A stretch of DNA of 64,000 nt, from positions 56,976,858 through 57,040,857 of the forward strand of contig OZ029913.1 of NCBI GenBank assembly GCA_964023275.1. Reading direction: 5' to 3'. A model generated the notes under the pieces. That model was not told the origin of the DNA. It did not search any database and saw only the letters and a list, made by a program, of their open reading frames with translations. The DNA comes from Norana najaformis (Eukaryota > Annelida > Clitellata > Crassiclitellata > Hormogastridae). Both the position numbers and the translations under genes were made by a program. Positions within the stretch are counted from its first letter, which is position 1. The number at the start of each line of letters is the position of its first letter. Below are positions 13,016-49,500 of the stretch, in pieces.

Positions 13016-13229
13016 TGTCTGTCTGTCTGTCCGTCTGTCTGTCCGTCAGTCTGTCTGTCTGTCTGTCTGTGTTTTTCCTTTAGCCATCAAACAGTATATC
13101 TGTATGGCCCTGTATATTTATACCCAACAGCCATAGATAGTCCTGTTATAGGCATACAGACAAAATTCATAGCTTGTAGTAAAACTATATATTTGCACAC
13201 ATACACATGTATATATAGGCTTTATAGGC

Positions 13230-13262
<33 letters not shown>
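13016..13262. repeat. (GTCT)n and (CA)n microsatellites
   Basis: A (TCTG/TCCG)n run lies at about 13016-13073. A pure (CA)15-16 run lies at about 13231-13261. Confidence 0.95.
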
Positions 13263-13697
13263 ATGTTATGGTGTCATATTTCAAACTATAGCGGAGGAAT
13301 AGAGCTGTGGGTATGTCCGTTGATGTGTCTTTGCGTCGATCAGCTCAGTTTGCTTGGCAGAGTGGCCTTGGCCAAAACTGTCGTCTTATCTCGGGTGCCG
13401 ACTCGATGACTCTATCAGTAAGCTTTGCTAGGCGTCCAACAGCCAATCAGAAATAAACCAGTGATTAGCCTACAGAACTTGATCTTTGGCTGTCGATTTT
13501 GCCCTCTTAGAATCCACAGAATGAGATTATGTGAAGAATAATCCATAGAGAATAATCTAGAATCTTTGGTTTCGATTTCCGCTTGACTTCCTTTTTTGCT
13601 TTGTAACGAGTAGGCCCACGTATAAATTGGCACCTGGTAAGTAAGGGTGTCGTGCAACTACATGATTCTGTCATTTAGTAACAGAACCTACTGCTAA

Positions 13698-13858
13698 ATG
13701 TGTGCGTGTATGTGTGTGCGTGCGTGTGTGTCTGTGTGTGTGTGTCTGTGTGTGTGCTTGTGTGTGTTCTTGTGTGTGTGTGTGCTTGTGTGTATGTGTG
13801 TCTGTGTGTGCTTGTGTGTATGTGTGTGTGCTTGTGTGTGTGCTTGTGTGCGTGAGTG
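13698..13858. repeat. TG-rich microsatellite
   Basis: Imperfect (TG)n with periodic TGTGTGCTTG and TGTATG variants over about 160 bp. The open frames here are repeat artefacts. Confidence 0.95.
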
Positions 13859-14737
13859 CATGAAGTCCGGCAAAGGCATCAGAACGTTTTAAGTTTGGAA
13901 TGGAATGAAACTTTCCTGGGATAAATATCCTTCGAGATCAAAAGTCTTTCGAAGCAAACCTGCAAACCCACGAATTCCATACTCATCTTTTTAGCTAACC
14001 TAAGTTATGATTAAACTAGAACGTCGATTTCAAGTTGTAACAGAAGTTTATAGATACTTTCGGAGACTGTAGGCAAATTGCAAAACGACAACTTTCAGCA
14101 CAACTTGAAACTTTGTCGCTGATATCAAATCGTTATTTCGAGTAAGTCTATCTTTGCTATTCTCTATGTAATTCGCGAAACTTGTATATATCCGCTTTTT
14201 TAAAAGAAACTTCCTACGATAACCCATGCATAGGCTCCTTCATCGGCCTCGGCCGTAGTATGGCGCTATATAAATCGTCTTATTATTATTATGGGTGGTG
14301 GAATCCAGAGAAGCAGAACTTTGGAACGATGAGCACTGATTTCGACGTGAGCAATTAAAAGTCGATAATTACAAGTTAACAGCAGCAAAAGTACCCAAAT
14401 ACTGATCAGCTCAAGCTAATTGAATTTACAATAACAGCCAAATGCTCATTACATAACGAGCGGCTCTAGTGAAACAGTAGTTTCAGAGATTTCGACTATT
14501 TTTCACGTGTTTTTGCTTTCTTTGAATTCGTAATCAAGCGACTCGAAAGAAGCCGGAAGCCGCATCCGCTGTGAACGTGAATATGAGATAATTTGAGACT
14601 TTATGAAAGCTTTCAATGGCGCCAAGTAAGTGATAAAACGGCGCCTGAAATCTTGCTTTCAGTGGATTGAATGATACAGTTGGACAGCAATTCAGGCCCA
14701 GGTCACATGGCAGCTTTTGTGCGGTACCTTAAGGGGT

Positions 14738-14948
14738 TTAGTATGCATACATGCATACATACAAACAAACATACATACATACAAACATACATACATACAC
14801 ACATACATACATACATACACATATATACATAGATACACATATATACATACATATACGCATACATACACGCATACATACACGCATACATACTAACACTTAA
14901 ATACAGGCAGGCAGACAGACAGACACAGACTGACTGACTGACTGACTA
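14738..14948. repeat. (CATA)n, (CAGA)n, (CTGA)n compound microsatellite
   Basis: (CATA)n runs to about 14900, then (GGCA/GACA)n, then (CTGA)4-5. Confidence 0.95.
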
Positions 14949-15086
14949 ACAATGACCTGATCTAGCTGAATGAACCGAACTTCTAAATATTTTTGCACGT
15001 GCAGCACTGATCATTCTTGCATGCACGACATACTCGTCCGTGTGAACGGAGCTTTAGAGACCGAGTTTGGAGCGTTTCAGTTTCTG

Positions 15087-15560
<474 letters not shown>

Positions 15561-15847
15561 ATCCTTCCCTTATGCGAATGCCCGGATATTGCTGTGTATA
15601 CGCTGTGCCGTCTTCTACGCCGCTCAGTCCATCCGACTACTGCTGCTGCAGTCGCTGCTGCTCTGGTGATGGTGATGATGATAATACGATCGTCTGCCAA
15701 GAAAACCCGCGCAAAAGCTCCTCGACGTCACAGCGGACTCTTCTTGCCGTCTGCTATTAACACAGCGTCACTAGTTTTCAAAGTACAGAGTATGAACGAA
15801 ACTTGCGTCATATAATTAAGGATCTATGCGACGAGTAACAATCCTAA

Positions 15848-15889
15848 TTACGTCATCGTCACTTTAGCGACATCTAATGTGTGACGTCA
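15848..15889. promoter_or_regulatory. CRE-like sites upstream of TGF-beta ligand gene
   Basis: TTACGTCA (15848-15855) and the palindromic TGACGTCA (15882-15889) match the CREB/ATF binding consensus. The second lies 94 bp before the likely start ATG at 15983, where a core promoter or 5' UTR is expected. Function is inferred only. Confidence 0.4.
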
Positions 15890-15982
15890 AACGGATATTT
15901 CTACGGACCGTTGCGCTTTTTATCTAAAAATACAAGTATTATTGTGTCGTTTTTCCGCCAGCTGCTACAGATTTCAGCTGAC

Positions 15983-38316
<22,334 letters not shown>

Positions 38317-40541
38317 GTGCGATGGAGGCGTTGACTTCGACCGAGCTCTTGCGCTATCTGCACGCGATAGCGACAGTTCAAACAAGAGAGTTGGCTTCAC
38401 GATAATTTATTGAATAGGTTCACCGTCCACTCGGAGCATTCCCCGAGCGGCTGAAATAACGCAGGTCGATTCGACCCGTGTAGCGTGTTCCCTTATCGCT
38501 TGTAGAGTACTCTGCGCGTACTCTGAACATACACGCGCTGATACATTACGAACTGCGAAGCGTAAACTTGAACAGTTACAACTGAAATCCTCGTTGTTGT
38601 TAATTTACAGTTATATATGTACGCGATTCCTGGTGTAAGTCTGAATGTCCCGGTAAGACGCTATGTTCAATTATTTATTTAATGACGTCTATGTAGGCCT
38701 ACCAAGACGATGGGAGCCAATCGCTCCCTGTAAACTCCGATCGTTTCATGCCTAGATGTTGTGTTCCATAAGTGTATCGGGTTTCTCGGAGAAGTGAAAT
38801 GTAAAAATGTAAATGTTTAAGTTTTATATAGCGACCGTATGGCCTCGACCCTGCTCATTTTGCAATGAATTTATCGGGTGAGATCCTTCCCGTTATTCCG
38901 TTGGAACGACAAGACATTAGCCGATGTGATTTGTTAATAACGTAAAAGTTATTTCCACTTTGCGTATGAACTACGAGTTAAGCCGTGCGAAAAGTTACCC
39001 TATTCTTGCATAAAATAATCGCCAAATGACGACAAATTTTCCTGTTATTTTTTCTCAGTAAAAAAACTCAGACTTATAATTATTATGTCTCTGCGTTTCT
39101 TAACTCTGTCATGATCTAATCTAATATTCATACTTCTGTGACGTCGTTATTATAATATTAAGAATTAGTATCAATTGAGAATAAGAATCTAAGTCGCTGT
39201 TACTTCATACACATGACCTCCTGTGCTTTGGTCCGCCATACCTAGACACCGGCGCGTAATATAAGCTACTAATTAGTAATGATACTGGGTGTGTGGATTC
39301 AGAGACAGACAGACAGACAGACAGACTGACAGAAAGACTGGGTCAGTTCAACCTCAATGTGTACAGTAAACCTTTGGATCTTTTGGGACATAGGCTGTCA
39401 TTGTCTTTTATGTGATCACCGTTGAAATTTGAGTGCAGATGAAAGAATTGTCTTTAAATGTTAATTTTGCCGCCCCTTTGACAGTGCCGCTCGGGAATCG
39501 ATGGTCGCTTTGAAGGTAAACGGATCCGGTCCGTTATCATCCACAAAACAAACATGTGTAGGATACAGTCTTCATCCTGTCAGAAGACCAGAACCTGAAT
39601 ACTGTATCATCATTTAAGGCCCAAAGGGTCAGGTTCTAATATAGGGCACGAGGCCTTAGGCACACCCTTTCTTCCTCTTATCCCTCTCTCCTCTCCAACC
39701 CCAAACACCATCCCCCGTAGCTGCCACGATGTCTCTCCGTCTGACGTTTGGATCTTGACCTGGAACCTAACCCTTTTGCCTATCGATTTTGTTTTGACTG
39801 AGCGCCTGTGAATAAGCTGGTCCCCACGGCGCAGCTTTCGTTGGGCGCTGTAGAAATCTCGGGATTACGATATAGGGCACGAGGCCTTAGGCAGTTGACT
39901 TGCTGACCTTTCCCTAAGGCCAGGGCTGACCTTAGGGGAATTTCAGTGACACAACAGCAGACAGCTGAGATGTCTTCGAACGTTCGGTCTCAGCCTTGGT
40001 CAGTGTCTGAATATTAAAAAGAAAATTATGCACACATTCATGGCCTAAATTCAGAAGAATGTGCAAGAATCCAATGGACCACAATGCACAACTGACTTTA
40101 ACAAAAAGCTCTAGCAACAACTGTCATCACTGCCTAGTCATTGTCAAATAATGAAATACAATTAATAAACGCAACATGGCCACAGAACAAAGTCCTGCCC
40201 AAAGTAACTGAACTGTTTTTGTTTTTCAACTGTTTTAAACATCTTTAACACAATGTAACAATTAATACGAAACGGCTGAAATGCAATGTATTAAGATGAA
40301 GAGAAACAACCTAGATCAGTTTTTAAGGCGCATGATAGACAAACAAACAGGAAGAAACACAATTTGTGTTAGATCCTTAAAACTGTTTGCAAAAGCTCTC
40401 AAGTTTCTGTCTTTCATCCCCAAAACGACACAAAACGCGAGATCACTTATGCAACATTCCAATACAGTTTTATCCTGCATAGAAATTGAATAACTGACGG
40501 CAAAGGAACAAAGCTTCTTCAAACATAACATAATGAACACT
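38317..40541. other. Intergenic region between two converging genes
   Basis: It should hold the 3' UTRs of the TGF-beta gene (plus) and ECT2 (minus); I cannot place their poly(A) sites. Repeats present: a family-A SINE fragment (38805-38890, minus: ATAGCGACCGTATGGCCTCG, then CATTTTGCAATGAATTTATC), a family-C fragment near 39220-39265, a (GACA)n run at 39302-39326, and a family-B SINE at 39745-39870. Confidence 0.5.
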
Positions 40542-43500
40542 CTAATGGTCTAGTTCTGAGTTCTTGGAGATGCAGCTCATGATAGATGATGAACGGGACA
40601 ACAGGGATGACGAATCCTAGACAACAAAGCAACATTTTTTCAGTTCAACATGATTCAATTAAACCAGAAGCTCCTTTCATAAAGCAACAAATTTTCAATA
40701 AATACAGGTAATTTAGTGGAATATTAAACTGGATTTTCCTTCAAAAAGCTATGTTTCAATAAATACAATTCACTTGGAATAAAATGGAATTCCTTCAGCA
40801 TCACTGAACTGATTCATAAGCAAAAAGAGTGATCAGCAGTGCATGAAGATCCAACTGTAAAACCAATTAAAATTAAAACTAATTATTCAGTGAGCTGTTT
40901 TAACTCTTCAAAACTTGGCAGACCTTCCACAAATTTTAACAGCTTGGTGCAAGCCATTTTTATGGCAACAGTGTATACTTTTCTTGTAAATTTATCACAA
41001 AGTACTACATTTAAACCAGCCGACCTATCTATGTCCCATGCTCATCCTTCGTTGCAATATTGCAATTAAATATTGCACTCAATTAATGTGACTCTTGCTA
41101 TGCCCCATAACCAAACTGTATTGGGGTCTTGGGCCTTCTCAGCTGCTGGTCCACAGCCTTGGATTTCGCTGCCAATAGACTGTGGAATCATTTAATTATT
41201 TAAGTTGCAATTTTGAGAGACTACCGATACCAGCAGTATTAATAGTAAAACTCTAGTCCTCTGAAATCATTTGACTATGTTTGGAAAAGTTATAATTGTT
41301 CAAATCTCTCAGCAAATTTAGTAACTACATTAATAGAAAGGGTAAAGAGTTGGTACATACGAAATCGAGTGACTGTGTTGAAGGAAAGTCTCGGTGGATC
41401 GGTGCTCGATGTGGTGTGTGACGAGCAGGGCTGTGACGTCTTCCCACTGGCCTCGGAGTTGCAAAAACCGCGTCATTGTTGGGCTCTGAAGCCTTCTGCA
41501 AAAATAAAATCACATACAAAGGACTGAAAAGCCTGTTTATGTAAGTCAAAGCCTTTTAAATCATTAATATGAAATGTGTGTCATAAGATACACCCATCTA
41601 TGATTGTCAGCATTTTCATCCCATTAAACATTTCCATGCAGTTTTCTTGTCAGATTTCCAGCTGAATTTTTCGACACAATTTTTGCTTGGACACATGAGA
41701 AAATGCAGCAGTTTGCACCAATAACAGAGGTCTAGTTTGCTAGTCAAGAGAACTTAGTTCAATGCTCAAATTATTTCTCGATTTCACATAAATGAAATAA
41801 TGACCCACAACATTAAAATAGATGTTAAAACTAAATGTATGACTACAAACAACCTACCTGTGGAGTTTTACCACCTGGCAATGTGTATGTTATGCCCTGC
41901 AATATAAAGCAAATATATGTGTTTAATTTCATTCAATTTATTAATCATATACAGTAATACCTTTATTGCAACTTGCATATCATGCTTTGCCAAACAAAGC
42001 CCAAAATCTGAGAGCTACATAAAATTAAATAAATTGCAGTCAAAAGTTATGACTAGTACATGCCCAACACAAGCTGGCCATAGGCTGGGCGTATCAGCAA
42101 CCCAACATCATTATTATTAATATGCTATAATTCTTTTCTTGTAGGTTTTACGGGTAAACAAAGAACTGCTATTATCAATTTAACACAACCAAAACCGTGC
42201 TTCTAATGGTAAAAAGGCCAATACAATTCAAAACGTTACTAAGTCAATTCTCATGATAATGGAGCTAAAGGACTTGTAGATTTTTGCAAAATGACACCAA
42301 CAGAAAGAATGGCCACAAAAGTTAAAACACAGTGTTTCCAGAAATGGACGAATAATAATCAAACAAAACACAACAATTAACAGAACAAATTCAGAACACT
42401 TGCAGTCACATTCCATTCATATGGGTACCTTAAATGGTGTGGTGCCATAGGCATCACTGGTGAAGGATCTCGCCCAATCCATTCATTCAAAAAATGAGCA
42501 TGGTCAAGGCCATACGGTGGCTACAGAAAAACGTGTAGATTTACATTTATATTCAAATACTCACAGCCAGTGTCTCTCTGCGCCTCTGCATGGCTGGTGT
42601 CCCAATGCTAAGCTGATCCACTATTTCCGAGTACTTGTCCCCTTCCTCCTGTCACCATCGCATACCAACGAGAACATATGCAAACATCATAAAAGTATCG
42701 TTTTATGAATACATGTATAAACATACCAATCACCTAGTCGAATGCTTTACATTGTGCTCTCAGTGGTTTAGTGGTCAGCAAGATGGACTGTCAAACCATA
42801 GGTTTGGGGTTCAAATTCCTGCCATCACCATCACCACCATTAACACCACCATTAACACCACCACCACCATTGACACCACCACCACCATTAACACCACTGC
42901 CTCCATTACCACCACCACCATTAACACCACCACCACCACCACCAAAAAGGTAGAAAGATGTTTTGAGATTTCAATAGCATTAAATGTTCAAAAGCTTCAG
43001 TGAAAATCGCCTGATGGCTTACTTACGCTGGCATCGCAGGATTCTCCTCCAGTGGTGCCAGTAGAAGCCAGAGTGCCTTTGCTTGGAGTCGTGGGAGGAG
43101 GAGGAGGCAGACCGAAGACGCTGCTCTCCCGCCTCATTGGGCTGATCATTGCTGTCACGCTTGAGATGGCACGCTTCATGCGGTTCGGGGTCCTGTTCAA
43201 TGAGAAGACGCGACTCACCTTCTTCCCTAATCTAGCAAAAAAGCAAGTAATTGTCGGGATTAACTAATTGGTAGTAAATGCTATGCAAAAATTACAAGAA
43301 CTTAAGATGCAGACTTATCTTAAATTGACTATGGCAAATTTTTAATTTACTACAATAACGTAACACTCAGATGCCATTGCTTACAATCCATTTCAAATTA
43401 TCTAATGACTTCTGTGCAATAATACACTTGGTGCGTGAAACCAAGATGCAAACTGCAGTTCAGAATGAGGCTGGCTGAAACCAAGAGCTGCAACCACTAG

Positions 43501-46500
43501 AACAGAGAAGCAGCTAATGGTAAAAATGTATATATTTACATCTTACCAGTTGCATTTACACCTTTACCCGTCTTACCAGCCGGATGCCCTCATCACACAA
43601 GGACCCTGGACAATAGTGAAGTCCGACCTGTGCATGCTGATTTTCGGGCTTCACACAGCATGGAAATGGGCCCAGAATAAAACGGCTGGCAGCGTGTTGT
43701 GGAAACCACGATGCTCCAGAGTGAGGCAAGCCACAGATGACGATGAGTGAACTAATAAACATAACTAACTCTCTAATTGGGGAAAACCAGCGCAAACTGG
43801 CACACCTTATGTCAGTAGCTGAAATTCCATATACATCATTCTGGCTGAACATCAAGAACAGGTATCATTCAAAAGCCCCTTAAAATCAGTTATAATAATA
43901 ACTAGATACAACATAATGTTTAGTTATATTTCTCCTCACTTGGAGGCAGCACGACTTAGGGTGCGGTTGCTTGAGATGGATATGTCACTCGCATCAAGGT
44001 TCAGCGCCTGTGACTCAACGGCAGCTAAAAGTGTTTCCTAAACAATAAACAATGCTTAATGCAAACACCGTAATGAAATGTAAACACTGCAATCAAATGT
44101 AACCAACTTATATAGCACTTTTAAAGACTCTCAAGAGTGTAGTTTGAAGTAAACTTGAGTATGTATCTAACATACAATTCCTTAGTGTCGTAAAACGATT
44201 ATCATCATTAGAATTTACCAAATTTATATGTGCTGTACAAATATATAAGTATCAATTTTTATGTGACTGTTAAAAATGTTAAACTGTTAAAGTAAATCAG
44301 CATCATTATTTTCAGGGACTGTTAAAAAGCAACTTTGACTTCAAAAGTAAATGTCACTTTGGTAGAACTTAAAATAGACAGCAATAAGATCCATTCTAGC
44401 TGTGACTACTGAAAGGTGGATACTAGAAAGAAGTGCCAGTGAATTTATTTGCTTCAGTCACCATAGCACGTTGTAAGCAGCCTTCTTACCCTCGCATCTT
44501 TCATTTAAATATGGATAACTTCAGAAACAGAAATTCTTAGGAAGGCTGAATTTGAACTCCTATCTTCTGCATTCACAGTCAGCATGCCCATCACTGCTCT
44601 TTAAACACCAAAAACTGTTTAATGCTATGCAATCAGTTTGCTCTGTAACATGTGCCACATGCATTCACCAATGCAATACTTCACATGTAACATTTACAAA
44701 TATACAAGAAAAACTTGGGCAGTACTCGTACATAGTCTGTGCGACACATCGTTGTGCAGACGGCTTTGCTGATGCAGGTCAAGACGTCTTCCTTATCCGT
44801 TGTCTGATCAACGATTGAAAACGCGTACAACTTTTCTTTCTCATCTACCTTCTTTGTTATGAGTGCAAAGACATTACGACAATCTAAAGAAACAAATGAC
44901 TCCCAAGTATAATTGTTTAAATAGGCAACGTAACACAATTCATAGTACCAAATCTATCAAATGATTCAGGTCGTTTCTAATGTATCCTTTGCCAATAAAA
45001 CAGATTAATTTTTTTACCTCCAACGGATCATCTAATATCATCAATGGCAAAAACGTACTAGATACACGACTGTCTCTTCAAGAGCCATTAGTCCAATTTA
45101 CTTCCACCGACTACCTAACACAGCAGAGTCGAGGCCACATGGTCGCTATATAAAACCGTGTACATTTACATTTAACACATGAAATAACCAGATCCAATCT
45201 TCAGGCTCCAAGTAAAGTGCAAATGCACTCTACTGAGTTTTTTGAAGAGGCGACACCCTACAAGCATTCAACTGCTTTACATTACAAATAAAGATGTATA
45301 ACAACCTAACAAGCACAAGATTTATGAACCGCACCTTAAGAAGCCTACTCAAAAGCACAGCTTAGCAAAAGAGGATGGCTCTTCAGAAGCTGACGAAAGA
45401 CAAAAAAGTCCTAGAAAGTGACCAGAAGCAACAGAGCTAAATGACCATTGCAGAGACTGAATGGTCTCAACACTGGAAAAGTGAGGCAAAACAGCACTCC
45501 GGGAAGAGTCTGACTGACCTGGTGTCTCGCAGATGTCTACGACCCTCTTTACACATGAGAACTGGATAAAGCTGAGGTGTTTATAGGGCTTTTGTGTAGG
45601 TATCCTGGACCCAACCAAAGCACCGGGACTTTTGCCATTGAGAAGCTTTGCACGTCGCTTGCAGATCTAACATCATCAAACAACAGCAAACATCATTTAC
45701 AAATTATAGATAAATTATAACTAACAAATTATAAATAACATTTTCAAATAATTAACAACTGCATTAATTTTAATTCATGAGTATCATCAAAGGCTACCTG
45801 TTTGCACCACTGGATTAACCTTTAGAAATCAAACATACCTAACTAGCATCTGATACCATAAGATGATATGCTGTTTAAACACTTTCAAACAAAATCATTA
45901 AACAATGAAGATCAGTATCATTCATGTTACCACATTTTGCACGATTACCAAAGCATACCTAAAAACTTAATTTTTCACCTGCACAAACCTGGTTAGTGAA
46001 TAGAAACCTGCATTTTAAGAGGAACATCAAAACATTTTACAGATGGATAACACTACCCATCATTAACAAATCTACAACGTACTGCTGTATTCAACTCAGA
46101 GGGCTGGAAAGACAGTACCCGAAGGACCGGGCTGCAAAGACAGTACCCGAAGGACCGGGCTGCAAAGACAGTACCCGAAGGACCGGGCTGCAAAGACAGT
46201 ACCCGAAGGACCGGGCTGCAAAGACAGTACCCGAAGGACCGGGCTGCAAAGACAGTACCCGAAGGACCGGGCTGCAAAGACAGTACCCGAAGGACCTAGT
46301 AAGTGATTTTTGTTCGTAGCCAAACATACTTCTAGGCTGTCTGAGAAGACGAACAGCGTGACATGACCTCCTCTACCACACAGCTCTTCAGTCACCTCAA
46401 CTGCATCCACCTTTCGGATGAAACACCGATGCGCAGAAAGAATGTTTGCCTAGAAAACGGGCAACACCAAAAACAAAACAGATTTATATAGCACCAATTC

Positions 46501-49500
46501 AAAGAATAAAATCATAAATGGAATTGTCATTGTTCACCTTGAAATCACAAACCTAGTGTTAAATCAAAATACCAAACAACAGTTATATTCCATCCCATTT
46601 CCAGAATGAAAATGTATCATAAACTGGAATAAATTAGCATTTTACCAAAAGCCCAAAATAAGTCTATCCTCATCACCTTTCTCATAAAACCAAAATAAAA
46701 AGTAACTAATAATGTTTAATGAAATATCAATTTCAGACTAAAATGTCGTCAATACCGGGCAATTTTCGATGTCGTTTAATATTTCGAACATGACCTGATG
46801 ACCCTCGGCCTTTCGTTTGTCTTCATTAATATGTCTAAAACAAATACAATTACAGCAAACAAACAAATGCAGTGTTCCAATTATCTAGAAAACACTCATG
46901 CACTCAGTAAATAGGTTTTTCAACATCAGCTCAATTGTAAAACAATTACATTCTGAGTTCAGGAAGACCACACTAGGAATGCCAAAAGTTGATAGGCTTC
47001 TTCTGCTAGAAGTTTATCTTGCGGTTGATTACAAAATATTTCAATTAAAAGTCTAATCTGTATTTATCTGCATTTTTCACACCATTGTTTTAGTAGCAAA
47101 CATTCAAGTCTTAGCCCTAGGCACTAAGGTCACTAATATATTTCCATACGAGTCACTGAAACATAATTTTGCAGCTGTTACATCATTCTGAACCTTAAAA
47201 TAAGATTTAAATAACTGAGGCCAACCAAACTGCCTCACTAGATCTGAACTCAATCAATTTTCTGCAGTCTTAGGCACTATAACCAAACACCCCCAAAACA
47301 TCCACTTCTGCCTACTTCTTGTAACTTGCACTGACGCATCACTAATAAAGCATTCTGAATCATACTAACGTCATAACTTCTTCAAGCGCGTGAATGGCTG
47401 TTTCAAGCTGGTGGTGGTCTGGATCAGAAAGCTCTGTTCGTTTCAAGATATCTGTAAAATAACATTTTTGCAGTAATTACCAAAATACGTGAAGTCAGTC
47501 AACCACACAAGATAGCATATTCAAAAGAAACATGTATGATACATTCACAGTCTATCATTTCGAACAAAATAAACAAAGCTGAAGCAACACACACAAAACC
47601 AAGAAGGAATACAAAAAATTTCCACAGTGAAAGCGTATTTACTGTATGTCATAATCGGCTACACTATTCCTCAAAGACGGTCTTAGTTAATCAAGACTTT
47701 AACCCAGTACCTCAGAAAACATTTTCAACTTATCACTAGGTCTGCGAGATGATCATGTTCCAGAGCCTCCATGAGATTCCTAAAGAGGCACTATATAAAT
47801 GTTCAGATACACACGTATGTACCGGAACATACATACACACAAACATGCATACACACTGTACAATTATACACACGGTACACACTATTTGGCTGATGCACAG
47901 TGAAAATAAGTCCAGTGTTGTAGTTGTAAATTTTCATACAACAAACCAGGACTTGAACCCATTACAAAGAGGCGAAAGGCCGTCCCATCATTACACAGCC
48001 ATGATAACAACTTGTCCACCATGTTCAAACTGATTTCATAGCTCAAAATTGATCCAGTTCACTACCTTTAAGAAGCAGGGTAATGCTTGGCAGTCGCTGG
48101 ACAGGACGAATCAGGAGTTCTGTCAATGTCTGGCGACCACACTCAGGTTTACTCTGACACAGCTAATGAATAAATAAAAAAATGTAAATCATGCAGAGAT
48201 ATTACTGCACTATACCCAAATGACAGCTTACATAATTAGACACCAGACATTGGGCTACACTTTAAAGATTTAACCAGATTTAAAGTATAAATGCCATAAG
48301 ATGTTTCAGACAATTGTACTTCTATCAGGAACAGTTACAAAGTAGAAACTTCACAGAATTGTATCTATTCAAAAGTACCAAAATTTCCATACAGCAGTTC
48401 AGTTTTCTATTTTTTTTTCAAGACACTCCCAATGGACTAGAAACAGTCTTCAATGATAAACACACACACAAATGCCTAGATGCCAATTAATGACAATCCT
48501 CTGCAGTTCACAGACACAAGGAAAACTTATGCTAAGCTCCAGTTTATCAACCTAGAGATAAATTAATTAACTGTGAAGCAACGGTTTTACGAAGAAATCA
48601 AGAGACGCTCACTCGAAGAAAGGCATGAAAGCGAGGCTTTGAGCGATCGCAGCGAATGATTGCTTCTTTTGTCTTCTCAAAATAGTTGATGAAATTTGGG
48701 TACAGTTTTGTCAATTCATCCGTCTAAAAGCATCACAGAAATAAAATGTTTGCCACTGAAAACAAAATTCCAACATAATAACAAACCTCCGATATAATAA
48801 AACCATAATCAGTATAAAACAATACACTACCAATACAATACACTATGACAAAATAAGACAACATTGTGTTAATTCTGTAACCATAAAACATAAGTCATAA
48901 AATACACAACATTTGCATTTTGTGATCTGTATTAACGACAATTTTGCCAACTGGTGGGTCATCCTTGCAGGAGTATTATTAATTAATAACTTCTTTTGTG
49001 ATGGTGGCTCACCAAAACCAAGCTGCATTCAGATCAATATCCAGAAGGTCAGTTCACTAAGACAAAGTACACCACTAGATATGGAATGCTATCCTTGTAA
49101 AGGTACACCACCAGAGATGGTAGGCTATCCTGTCAGGCATACACTACTACAGATGGTAGGCTAGCCAAGTAGCAGTACATCACCAGAGATGGTAGGCATG
49201 ATAAACAGTATTGAACTGCAATCATGCATAACATTTTGCCAAGCTACATACATTTGGTATTACACCACACTAAACCTCACATAGACCACTCAATAATGTG
49301 TTAAAGTTTAGTTGCTACGTTGACATAACCCAGATTCAAAACAGAAAAGACGTACATGTCTTAGGAAGACAGATCCGACCAAGATATCATCTGACCATCG
49401 ATTAGTAATTTCACTGAGCTGGTCGCGAATCTTCACGTGGAGGTTGCAAATGGATGGAATGCCACCAAAGATGGCCTTGCAGTCTTGAGCATCAAGAATT

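Noticed and set aside
42750-42825. Functional tRNA gene
   Set aside because: A and B boxes are present but acceptor and D stems do not pair well, and similar heads occur elsewhere attached to SINE bodies.
46053-46410. Frames across the 28-bp repeat on both strands
   Set aside because: Repeat artefact; only the part at 46330-46449 (minus) is a true ECT2 exon.
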